Assembly (NCBI GenBank): GCA_038380795.1
Contig: CM076266.1
Span: 46,584,425 to 46,648,424 of the forward strand
Reading direction: 5' to 3'
DNA: 64,000 bases
Origin: Pyrocephalus nanus
Lineage: Eukaryota; Chordata; Aves; Passeriformes; Tyrannidae
Each line of letters begins with the position of its first letter. Within the stretch, counting starts at the first letter, position 1. The position numbers and the translations under genes are program-made. Below are positions 35,721 to 46,860 of this stretch, in pieces. The notes under the pieces are model-generated. The model ran no database searches. It was not told the origin of the DNA and worked only from the letters and a program-made list of their open reading frames with translations.

Positions 35721-38700
35721 ACATCACTGAAAAAAGTGTTTTCCTTAAGCAGTGTTAATTGTGTACAGGACAACTTTTTTGTACATATTAATAATATTGG
35801 TTTGATTAGCTATTTTTAACAAAAACTCTGAACAAGCATCTCTGGATATTTCAGTGAAGGGCAAAAGCACTCAGGTCCCACATTAGCAGTGTTCTGTACT
35901 TGATTCTACTATTTCTTCGTTTTGTTTTTTTTTTAATGTGAATCTCAACAGAGCAATTTGAGCCACATTAGTCATATATTTTCAGATGGTATAAAAATAT
36001 GATGCAGAGGAAAATATGACACCATGCACTCTGAATTATAACCTGAAAAAGGCATTGGTGAAATAAAAATTGTTCCTCTGACTCTGTTCTAACTCAGCCC
36101 AGTTACAGAGCAGTCTAACTGAATATCTCAGTAGTAATTCCTGATTGTCACCAGAGTGAATATGGCCCAGAGAATAATGTATTTGCCATCAGTTCACACT
36201 GCCTATTACCTTTTCTTCACTTCAAAAGCTGATGTGTATGGTGAGACTGACTATCTTCCTAGGCTATATCCTCTAACTTATATCATCACTGATGTCAATA
36301 AAAAGAAGATTGTAAAATACAACCATTACAGCTGAATTGTGAGCTACTATGACTGCATGAGGTGGAGGGCTCATGACACATATGCATGCTTTCTGCAAAC
36401 ACCACAGAAAGAGGTGTTTTGTATCAACTCCAAAGGATTTGGATGAGGACAAGTGCCTTTTTCACTTTTTGGTTCAGTTAGCCTTGATACAATCCTGCTA
36501 CCCGAAACCCCAACAGGAAATAATTTCAACACAGAGACAGTCTTCAGTGATTAAACTGTCATGAAACACAGATGAAGTTGGTGGGGTTGATTGGCTCTCA
36601 CTGTGCCTTGACGCAGCTGTGGCTTGGATGAGCACAACTGGTTATGAGTCAATCTGACAAGGATGGGATCATGCCAGAGGTCAGGGGAACCAGCTAGTTA
36701 GAAGAGCAAGACAGTTATTTTCTCTTTCAGGTTTTCTTTTTTGTAAACTGGCGATTTGTGACACTGAGTGAGGAAGTTGACTCTGCCACAGTCCCCTTCA
36801 TCACAGACCATTGTTACTTGGTGCAGTGCTGCTGAGGCCCAGCACCTTCAACCCTCACCCTCAGCAGGGCCAATGCAGGCACCTGAAGGAGCTTTTTGCA
36901 AGAGACAGTCAAGCCTGGGGAGTCACCCTGGCTTCCTAGGTTACTTGTGCAGACAGGTCAGGACCTCATTTTAAGGAGTTCCTATATGGCTACACGACTG
37001 GAGCGATTGCAAACCAGGGAAAATGTTGGTAAAGGTGATGAGTGTCATTCCATATGTTGGCTCTGACCCATTTTCTTCTTTGCACTTTATTTTATTCATC
37101 CTGAAGGAAGTGTGTCTCAGCCACATTGAATAGTCTTCTTCCCTGTGCAATAACAAAGAGGCTTCAACTGCTGACTCTGAGACATCACATGCTGTTAAAA
37201 AGTGACAGAACTGTACTGTGGAACTAAATTTTTTACCCAGTTCACTAAAACGCTTGATTTGTTGATCAGCAAATGATGTCGTGAAACTTGTTTATTTTCT
37301 ATATGGGCCCCAGTGTGCAAGAAGGTACTGGTAACCTCTTCTTTTACAAGGGTCTGGAAAGACTGTTGGATACTGCTATGAAGAGACTACTTTGAACACA
37401 AACACACGCATTGCAGCAAAAGTTTAAAATGCTTCAAAATTCTGAACTACTAAAGTATAACTAGAATGATGTGCATATCAATAAAGGCAAGGAAACTATG
37501 CCCAAGTGGCTTGGCTTAGTGGTTTTTCTGTGCCTTGGGAGGATCCTTACACTGGAATGAATTCACTCTCTCATTGGTCTTTGCTAGAGTTTAGACAGAA
37601 ATTCATCGAGCTGAGATACGGCTGACCCAGACTGACGCTGCTTAAATTGAATCTGAGCTGTAACTTCCATAGATCACGTTAGCAGATTACATAGTTACAA
37701 TTGAAAGGTCTTGATTTGTAGGCACTAGGCTGTAAATTATCTACTGAAGTAGAAGGCTGTGAGTTTAGGAACTTGACTGAGAACACCCATCCTATAGCAC
37801 ATGTATTTGAAAATAAGCCTCTATTAAGGGCCCAAAGAAAACAACACAGCTGTGACTGATCAAGTGAAGAGAAGTAATACAAAACACCCATTAGTTTTGT
37901 TGTTTCTGGAATATCCTGGAGGGATTAAAGACATAAAAATTAGGCAAGAGAATCTGAATCTTGGCCTGTCAGTAAATAGTCACCTTTGGTGCATTTCCTA
38001 GGTTTTGCAGTATTCTTGCAAACATTTTCTCAGGTTCCTTGGTCTGATTCAGGCTCATACACATCTTTTTCAGCATGTTTTCAAAATAGGGACCCTGTTT
38101 TTAAAGGTTAATTTTGGATACCATGTTGTGATCATCCACATCTATAGCAATTATGTTTTATGGTTGCCTGTGCTTAAGACGTGAAGTTCAGCTTTGCATT
38201 TAACACACTCCTAAACTATCTGTAATTCCTCTCTAAGCTTCCTCTCTTCCCTCAATTAGTTGATTTCCCTCAGTATGCTTTCAACATAACATTTATTCTG
38301 TGCTCCTTGCTTTTTTATCACACAGTCCAATAGGCTTATAGTACACTCTCTGTGTTAGTAAAGCCTGTTTCTTGTGCTTGGAAAAACTGAAAATACATAA
38401 GTGTTGGGAGGAATGCATATGGAAGATCACAGTAATCTCTAAATACAGAGATTCTTAATCTTTCTAATTCTCACTGCAAATATATGTGGCATGAAAATTT
38501 GAGAGAGGCTGAAGATTTTTTAAGGATGGTTATCTCACAGAATATAAATAGCTGGGAGCAAATTATGTCATGACAACATCTTGTGATGCACTTTGTGCAG
38601 CAGTGACTGGCTGTTAAATGGTCACACTGCAATGCTGGCTAAAGTTACAAGGGACTTTCTTCTGGAAAAGGAAGTTTCTAATAAAAACACCCAAGCGCTT

Positions 38701-39024
38701 TGAATAATTGCTAACAATAACCTGGACTGTAGTACTTCAGTTGTATAGTTCAGGAACATTAAACCTCTTAACCTTTGAGTTGCCTACTTGATTTTCAATG
38801 AATATGATTCTCAAGATGATAACAACTGTGCTACTTCATTCTTTATTAAGGACACACACGATTTCTCCCTTCCACATTAACACTCTCATTATAATAATAA
38901 AGAATGGCAAAAACACAGGTATCAAAAGATTATTAGTACCTTCTAGACAGTCATTTCACAGTTCCAGTTTCTAGAACTACACCACTCTAATTAGCGTAAC
39001 AACTATTGCTACATTCAGAGTGTC
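35721..39024. other. unique non-coding DNA
   Basis: No gene is supported across about 3.3 kb. It is AT-rich with a short inverted repeat at about 38437-38456 (AATCTCT and AGAGATT arms). Frames are all under 71 codons, in keeping with the AT content. Confidence 0.7.
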
Positions 39025-39049
39025 AACAGTAACATTTGATGTTACTGTT
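39025..39049. repeat. 11-bp inverted repeat with 3-base loop
   Basis: AACAGTAACAT at 39025-39035 and ATGTTACTGTT at 39039-39049 are exact reverse complements around TTG. A stem of this size somewhere in 64 kb is only mildly unlikely, so it may be chance. Confidence 0.85.
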
Positions 39050-39161
39050 ACAGAAACCTTGAAGAGACTTCTTTCATCCATTGTTCTGTATGGAGTTTGT
39101 TTGAAAAATCTGATTTCTGTCTACTCTTTATGTCTACTCTTTCCCTCTGTTTCTTTTACAG

Positions 39162-39207
39162 TGGGAAGAGAAAAGCAACAACAATAGCACCCATTTTTGG
39201 GGTTAAG
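39162..39207 (+). other. possible small exon between good splice signals
   Basis: A long pyrimidine tract (about 39122-39158) ends in TTTTACAG at 39161, and AAG|GTGAAT follows at 39207/39208, so a 46-base exon would be bounded by acceptable acceptor and donor sites. One of the three frames has a stop and the other two are open. No homology is recognised. Signals of this quality also arise by chance in large non-coding regions. Confidence 0.15.
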
Positions 39208-42200
39208 GTGAATCCATCTCTGCATCATGAGGAAAATCTGCTCTCTTCCAGAATACCAAAGCACAAACATGTTGCATTCAACACGAACCATTCTGTTGAG
39301 GTTAGATGCATTTGCATGCTAAAAGATCTCCACATCAAAATGTAGATGCCACACAAAAGAAAATACAGGCCAAGAAGAAAAACATGTTTTGCTAACAACA
39401 GTTAAGGCAGCTTAGCTTCTATGAAAGGATAATATAAAGTATTTTGTCCAGATTCAGCTATAAAGTGCAACATTCCTACTGCAAGACTTATAACAGAAGC
39501 TGGCTGCACCAACCAAAATTCTAAGGACCTTTGAGAAGGGTGTCCAGCTGGACTGGACTGAGACTCAGTGAAGGCAATGGAGAGAAGGAAAGTTGCAGGC
39601 ACACAAAGTGCTCTCAGGGCAGCCAAGCTGAAGTAGCCTGTAAGGTGTAACCAGGACAGCATCAATACAGTCATGAGAGATGAGATGAACAGGGCTGAGC
39701 TCCCATAAGGTTCTGTGGTTGCATCCATCTGCATGCCCAGTGCCAAATGAGCAGGGAAGGCACTGCTTCTGTCCCTTAAGCAGGCAGCATGCAACAGGGT
39801 GCCTTTATATTATCCTGTTACATAACCCCAAATCTGAAACACAAGGCAATTCTCTCCAAAATGAAATAATTTTCACTTAAAACGACTAGAGATGCTCTTA
39901 CCACAAGAAAGCTTTGATGAGCAGGCACAGACCAGATTAATTAGCCTGCTTGCAACTCATAGCAATTCTATGCATCAAGCTTGGAGGGAGGAAAAAAAGC
40001 ACTTGTGTTTTTACATAAACACAGCATAAGAGTTCAGCTTACCCTCAGGACAGGATTGACTCTTACAGTCACATTATAACCACCCTTCTTTGTAACTAAA
40101 GATAAACTACAAGTTCAGAGGGTCTGATTTTTCACAGAGGATTAAATACTGCTACATAACCCTCACCGGACGAGCTCACTAAATAGATTTTTTTTTTTAT
40201 TTTCTATTAGATTTCTCCTGGTTTTATTTGCCTCCTTCTTTTTAAGTCCATACCTCCTTCAGATCACTGTTCCAGCATTTCAGATATTATCCTTATTTAC
40301 ATGCAGTGGATTTGGACTAGATTTGCAAAAAGGTTTGCTCACCTAGCACCACTTACCTGCCACTGTACTTCTCAGCAGCACCATTTGCATTCCCACTGAG
40401 CTGCTGAATATGCCTGGAGGTACCTATTTCCCTGCCAGGAAAATTCCTAAATATTGCCCCTGAACTTGCCAAGGTCTTAACCGTGTGAGCCTCCAAGCAC
40501 CTAAATCACATCTAAGCTCTTTCAGGATTTGCAAACAAAATGTTACCCCCTGCTTCCAGGCCTGACCTGACATGCATTTTCAGAGCACACCTTCCATATC
40601 AGGCATCACACAAAGCACAAAGTTCAGTAAGAAAAATGGTGGTGAATCTCTGTGATTCAGTGGTCACTGCATCCATGCAGCACATGTGAAATGAGGGGAG
40701 CCTATCTGTTTTTCAGGTTCTAGTTTCAAGTAGTTTCTGTGGTTGAAGGTACTCCTGCTCTTGAAGGTGCCTCTGTGGAAGAGTCAGTTAGGAGGTAATC
40801 ATGAGGTCAAGTGGGGAGAAAAGGAGGAGAGAAATCAAGTGCAATCAGCATGGATAAAAGCCCCTGCAATGGATTTACAGAACTGAAGTGAGAGCTACCC
40901 TCTTTCTCTGGCTATTTTGCTCCGAGGGTAGAGGCAAGGGAGACAATGCTTAGCAACTGCAGAAGTCTGGCACAGGAGATGGTTGGCCTCCATTCTCTTG
41001 GGAACAGTGAAAGGGGAAATAAAATGTTACCTCTGTCACTTCAGGCCAGCTATGTAGGTTGCTGGGTACTGTCTGAAAGCATCCTCAGTGTCTCAAGGAT
41101 AACTGAAATTGTATTCTAAGTGGAATGAAGCAAGTTTTCAGAAGCCTGAAAACATCACAGGACAGATGAAAGGGCCTTGTATGAGTGTTGTGACTTCCCC
41201 ACTATTTTTACTGGATAACTGTCTCACAGATTCTCTGCTTTATTGGTTTTGTTGTGTTGTAAAAGATGCAAAGACCAACACACACAAGATTAGATCACCT
41301 GAATCCAAGCCATGATTATTTTAATATTTATTGAAAAACATTCCGAGTCACTTCAGATCAATTATGGAACTAGTCTCAGTGTAAAACGAGTTTGCGCAAT
41401 CACTGTGGCTTTCATAATGCCCTCTGGACTCAACTAACTGGGAATAGAAATGTTTGAGAAGTATTTCCAATAATTACAGATAGTAACATTTGCATCTGAT
41501 ATGCTTGGGGAAGATGCCCATTGGTGTATCTCATCTCAGGAGATCAGACCCGATCCACAGCTGCAGATGGAGAAGAGCGAAAGGGCAGCCACATCCGAAT
41601 AAACAGCAGAAGTTGCTCCTCCTGGGCGCCTTAACCAAGAGCTTTCCCAAACCCATCCTCTACCACCATCAGTAGCACCTCTACTGAGGCAAAAACTTCC
41701 TCTATTTTGTTTCTGATTCTACTTACACTGAAGTGAATGGAATTTTTTTTTCTCCTTAGATCACTGAAAACCTGTATGGGATCTCTGGAGATACCACAAC
41801 CCAGGGTAAAATGTGCTGTTACTGTCATTCAGTCCTGACTGATCTCTTAAAGACCTCCACAGCCTTTTCAGGCCACCTGCTCTCCTGCTTTGTATCGTTA
41901 CTCTTCATGAATTCTTCCCACTGAAGCTCAAGTCTTACTTTATCCCCTAACAACATGCAGGATAAATTTTTCCTTTTCTTTTTGCAGCAGCCTTCAACAC
42001 AGACTCATTTTTGTTACTTCTTAGCATTGTTTTTAAGATTAAGAAACATCCATGCTTTTGCCCTTTCTTATGAGGTGCTATTTCCTTCATCCCTTTTCAG
42101 CTGCTCTATAAAACCTTCCTGGTTGTCCCATGTCATTCTGGGAATGCAGCACACAGTCATTCTTTCAACACAGCTGGAAAGAGCATTTGCAGCACCGTGA

Positions 42201-42987
42201 AATCCAGCAGATTGAAGGATGAGACCTTGATGCATGCCCAGACTTAATAGCACCACTTTCTCAATTGCAGTACAGGGATAACTTAAAAAAAGAGAAATTA
42301 AAAGAAGCTTCATGTACAGGCATCCCGTCATTCAAAAAGTTGCTTAGGTCGTTTTAGAAAAGCCACATCTCAGACCATGCAAGAGCTGCTTTGCTGGATG
42401 TAACAAAGAGGGATTCAGATACAGTTGGCATCCCCTGTCTCACCTGATAAAGCCCTAATGTGGCTGAAGAGGATGAGGAGAAAGCAGCATGTCTGTCCTG
42501 ACCAGTGTAATAAGCCAGGTGCTTATACAGTCACATTTGGCTGCTATTTGCTTGGCTCTGAGACAACAAGTGGCACGTCTGCAACAGCAGAAGGCAGTTG
42601 TGAAGGCAATTTGGGCTGCTCTTGGATGCATCCCCTTCATATCTTTCTGTATTCAAATTTGAAATAAGGGAGTATACAAATTCAACACCCAACAGCTGGG
42701 ATGATATCAACAGCAGACCGAGTCAAACCACAGTAAGGGCCTTGCATTTCAGAAGTACCCACACACGGCTCGTTATTAAAAATAACTACTCAAAAATACC
42801 TCTTCCTACTCCAATCAGAGACAAAGCAACAGGTCATGTGGTAAAATTGAAATGTAGCCTGGAAAAGTGAACAAGTGAAACCATGTTAGTGGTGAAACCA
42901 CTATCAAAATCTTACCAATTTCAACAGGGCTAAAATCTCCCGCTTTCTTTTGGTATGAATGCACCCATATGATGGGTGCCATGAGAA
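39208..42987. other. unique non-coding DNA
   Basis: No gene is supported. A textbook-like acceptor arrangement (CTAAC at 41947-41951, pyrimidine tract, CAG at 41985-41987) occurs without a convincing exon after it. An 8-bp inverted repeat, GCACCCAT and ATGGGTGC around ATG, lies at 42961-42979. The longest frame, 130 codons at 39402-39794 minus, is unrecognised. Confidence 0.65.
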
Positions 42988-43060
42988 TTTATAATCATAG
43001 ATGCCGTGACTGAAAGGTCCTGTCTGGTCATTCAGTCTCTTCTCTCAAATATTAAATAAT
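42988..43060 (-). mobile_element. short decayed CR1/L3-type LINE 3' end
   Basis: ATAATCATAGATG is followed by GACTGAAAGGTCCTGTCTGG and TCATTCAGTCTCTTCTC. This parallels the order AATCATAGAAT, GACTGGAAGGGACCTC, GGTCATCTAGTCCA seen at the reverse-complemented 3' end of CR1/L3 elements. The similarity decays after about 43060. Only about 70 bases are recognisable, so this is a probable rather than firm call. Confidence 0.5.
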
Positions 43061-44939
43061 TTATTCCTTAGTGATACCAGAAAGGAATTACAGCTCATAC
43101 TGAATTCAATTATCTGCCTAAAAAGGCAATGTGAATCTAAGGACTTGCAAGCAACCTTTATCATTTATTTCCAGGTGATTTCCTGAGAGTAGTCACAGCT
43201 TGATGCTTTTGTGAGGTCCCATAACTCCCTTCTCAGAGAAGATGTATTTAAAGTAATCATCCATTTATGCCATTTATACCTGGCAGATAACTGAACACTA
43301 AGCACCGTTGTAGATTTGTCTGATAAAAAAAATTTGAGAGAGATTTCTGTGAAAATAGGATTTCAATGATATTTTGGGGAAAACACTCTGCTTATACTGT
43401 TTCCCTAATTTAGATGCTAAATTTCTACTAATGGACCATGAAAGAGAGTCATATGGGAGGCTTTTGTGTGACATGAGCTCCTTTACACATGTTTGGGGGA
43501 GGGGAATCAATTAAAAAAACCCTTTTTCTCTCATTTTGCACCAAGACTCCTGCATTGCCACAGAAATCAACTGGATTACAGCGGCACAACCAGGAGAGAT
43601 ACAGTCATGAATCAGACCCTGAGCTAACAGCTTATTTTAAGTCGTGTTCAAACTGTGTTAATTGGCAAAAGATAAAACATCCTCACTGTTTGTTTTGCTG
43701 CAGTAAGGAGTTTGTGTTGAAAACCGTGACTAAATAATAATTAACAGGCTTCAAGTAATCAATCAATAGTATTTCATGAAAATAAGTTGTAAACTAGAGT
43801 CTTGGACTCAGCTTTAAAGTTGGATGGTAGGATTTTTTTTGTTTGAGTGGGTTTTTTTGGTTTTTTAGGACAGCAGTGATGCAAAGCTGAAACTAAACCC
43901 AGGCTTGCACTTCATTAGCAATTCCTTATTGTGGTTTTACAATGTTAAATTTCTACAAACAGATTAACTGGTTTTTTTTAAACTGTTCCTAAATAGCCTG
44001 GGAACGAAGAATTAAGTGCAGATTCTGCCCAGCCCCTGAAAAACCAACACACCCTTCTCCAAGCCCAACACCTGCTGTTAAAAATACATCACACAATGGC
44101 TCTGATCTTATATACCAGCAGATGTGAAGATGCCCAGAGGTCTCTCAGATGTTTGTGTTCCTGGGTCACGTGAGGGCACCAGGAAAGGGAGGGGAAATTA
44201 TTCTGGAATTCCAGAGGTCACTGCTGGACAAAAATAGTGAAAATTGCACACATGTTGAGAAAAACAAAAGGTTCAGAAATCTGGAAATTTGGCCAAGAAG
44301 CTTTACTGGGGGTAGTGTTTCATTCCTGAATTAAAAAGAAAAGAAAGAAGACTACAGCAAAGAATTGAAAATAATGCCATCAGGAGAAAGAGAGGACTCT
44401 TAGGATGGTCTCTAGCCTCAAGCTGAAGATAATTAAAAATTTCTTACCAAGTAAAGGGAAGGCAATCTGCTCTCCCAAGGCTTCTCTGGATGAGCTCTTC
44501 AATATTTTTACCCACAGATAGCTGATACATTTTCAGGCTACAATTAATAAATACTACTAATGATCTGATGCATGCTTTTTTTTCAGAAGAATTTTATTCC
44601 CAGTGCACCTGACTGCAAATTTTCTGCATTTTCTTTATCTGTACATTTTTAGCCAGGGAAAGAGCCTAGAATTTGGCCTCATGATTTCACTTGTGTACTC
44701 ACCCACATGGTAAATTTGATTTTAGGGAGAGTATTCATACCAGACAGCCACTATTTAGATCAGAAAAAGCTTAGCAGCTCACCCCACACATTATATGTCA
44801 TTTTACTGTATTAGCTCTTTGTGGTTCTGCATCATTTTCCTTGTGCTGAGGAAGGTCTCATGCAGTCCCTGCTGGAGGAAACTGTTTGAAAGGCTCTTGT
44901 ACACATGTGGAGGGGGATGGAAGCCCAGGCCACGCATGC
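43061..44939. other. unique non-coding DNA
   Basis: No gene is supported. Several T-rich runs interrupted by G occur at about 43830-43868. Possibly more of the LINE fragment lies at the left edge, but I cannot recognise it. Confidence 0.6.
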
Positions 44940-45130
44940 ACAACACATGGCAACACTAACAGTGCTCAGAGCTTCTCAAAATAATCAACTGAGCTGCAGT
45001 GACACAGCAAAATACATCATAATCACATCAATTATGCAATCACTATTTTGTGAAAACAAGCCTCTGGGATTTCTTTTTAAGTAATCAAAGAAATATCAGA
45101 CGTGAAAACAATGAACCTTCCTATTAGAAA
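44940..45130. promoter_or_regulatory. candidate enhancer-like block
   Basis: CATAATCACATCAATTATGC begins at 45018 and continues ATTATGCAATCAC (to 45043), placing several homeodomain cores next to a C/EBP- or octamer-like ATTATGCAAT (45031-45040). AAGTAATCAAAGAAATATC lies downstream. The block is free of simple repeats. Evidence is motif density only. Confidence 0.22.
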
Positions 45131-45154
45131 GGAGCAGGTCTCCGCTGGGGGAAG

Positions 45155-45182
45155 GGAAAAAAAAAAAAAGAGAGAGAGAAAA
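45155..45182. repeat. A run and GA-rich purine tract
   Basis: About 13 A residues are followed by GAGAGAGAGAAAAG. This is a purine-only low-complexity tract. Confidence 0.88.
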
Positions 45183-45229
45183 GAAACTAACCCAGACAGG
45201 ACCTAGAAGCGTCTAATTTTGGCTTTAAG

Positions 45230-46860
45230 AATGTGACCCCCTGTAATCATCCCTGGGAGAGGGCAGACATGCCCCATGCCAGCTTGCCCGTATTCCTCTC
45301 CACCCATGGGTGCTGCACAGTCTCTGTCTTGGGATGCCACCAGTGTGACACTTGGGTTTGGTGGGAGGAGAGAGCAGTGCTGCGTTAGTAGTGGCTCCTA
45401 TCACTGCGGATTTCACACCCTCCCTCCTCTGCCTGCCTCTCATAGTTCCCACTGCAGCAAGAGAGGAGCCTGCAGCCTGCCACCTGCACCCAGGGGAGCC
45501 CGTGGTGCCTTTGACTGTGCTGCACAGCCCCACATCCCTGTTCCTACAGCAGCTGGGCTGACACGGTGCAGCCATGGCATTATGGCACGACCATGTGCTT
45601 TTTGGTAAATGCTGTGGTGAAAGCTCACAAAAGCCCTTACAAAATGCCCACAGCACGGTGTGCACACAGCCCTTAGCGGATTCCAAAAAATCTCCTCCTG
45701 CCAGGCTTGTGCAAGGATCCCTGGCTCTCCTGAGCAGGGCTGTGCAGGCCTGGGGGATGGGATACAGCTGCTGAAGCCACAGCCTGGATCTGGCAGCAGC
45801 TTTGCTTTGGAAGGAACTATAAAGAAACATTTTACCCTGCAGCTAAAAAGCCTGATAAAAATCTGTGAGCATGTGAATGATGAGGGGAGAAAAGGGTCAA
45901 CTCAGTACTCTCCCTTCTCTATCTCCTTCCTCTTGAATTCTCAGATCATCCCTGGTGCCCCTGGCTGCTCTGTGGGGCAGTTGGGTGTTCATCTTGTGTC
46001 CTTATCCAAGGCTGACTCCACAGGGAGCAGCAGGCCTGGTGAGGACGAAGAACCCGTGGTGTCTGAGTGCTTCTGCAGCACCCAAGGCTTCTGCCCACCA
46101 GATAGCCATCACCCCAAGGAGCTGCCTCTCCACAGCCACTGTCTTTCCTCAGGGGCCAAAGGAGTGATGTCCCTCTGGCACAGGAGAGGCATGAAGCAGG
46201 CACTGTGTGCGGCTGAGGGTGCCAGCCCTGGGCCCCCTCCTGCTTGGGCGTCCCATGAAGCCCACCCCAAATGGTGCACGCCAGGGTAATCTGGCCCCTA
46301 GGGGAAGGGATCTGGAAGCAGCAAGTAGGGTAGTGGGCCCTGCCTTGCTGACATCGAGCGTGAATAATTGGGCTTTAATGTGGCTGAAAGATGGGAGGAG
46401 TGAAGGCAGCAAACACACCACCTTTTTGCCTGGGGCCGGGGCATGGACGGCTGTTGGTTCCTACCCTTTCCTTCCAGCCCTCTTTTCAACCTGGCACTGG
46501 GAATAGCCCTTCCCAAACCCTTGCAAAAGGCTTTGAGCTCAAAGGAATCTCATAAACTTGTTCCCCTGGTTCTCCCCATGTCTCCCCACCTCGACGTGGC
46601 CTCAACTGCATCATTTCTGCAAGGCAGCTGGGCTCCCACCTCATCCCATCCCAGGGGGATGCTGTCCTTGGCTTCCTTCAAGGTGTGACCCCCTGGGGTC
46701 TGAAGGATCCAGTCACCTCTGCCCCATTAAATTTCACTGGGGGCTTAAATTTCACTTGGGTCGTTCTGGACTGCAAACACTGAGAGTCATCCCCCCTCTC
46801 TTCCTCCACTCAGCAGAGGGAAATTCCTATAAAGCTGCTGAGAGTACTTAGAACACACAG
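45230..46860. other. GC-rich block with long overlapping frames, no recognised gene
   Basis: This is clearly the most G+C-rich part of the window. It carries a 201-codon minus-strand frame (45225-45830), a 209-codon plus-strand frame (45660-46289) and many shorter frames on both strands. They overlap, have no domains or motifs that I recognise, and follow from few stop codons in GC-rich DNA. CpG stays scarce, so this is not a classical CpG island promoter. It could hold part of a non-coding RNA, but nothing shows it. Confidence 0.55.

Noticed and set aside
45225..46289. 201-codon minus and 209-codon plus frames
   Set aside because: They overlap each other and several other frames in the most GC-rich part of the window, with no recognisable protein features.
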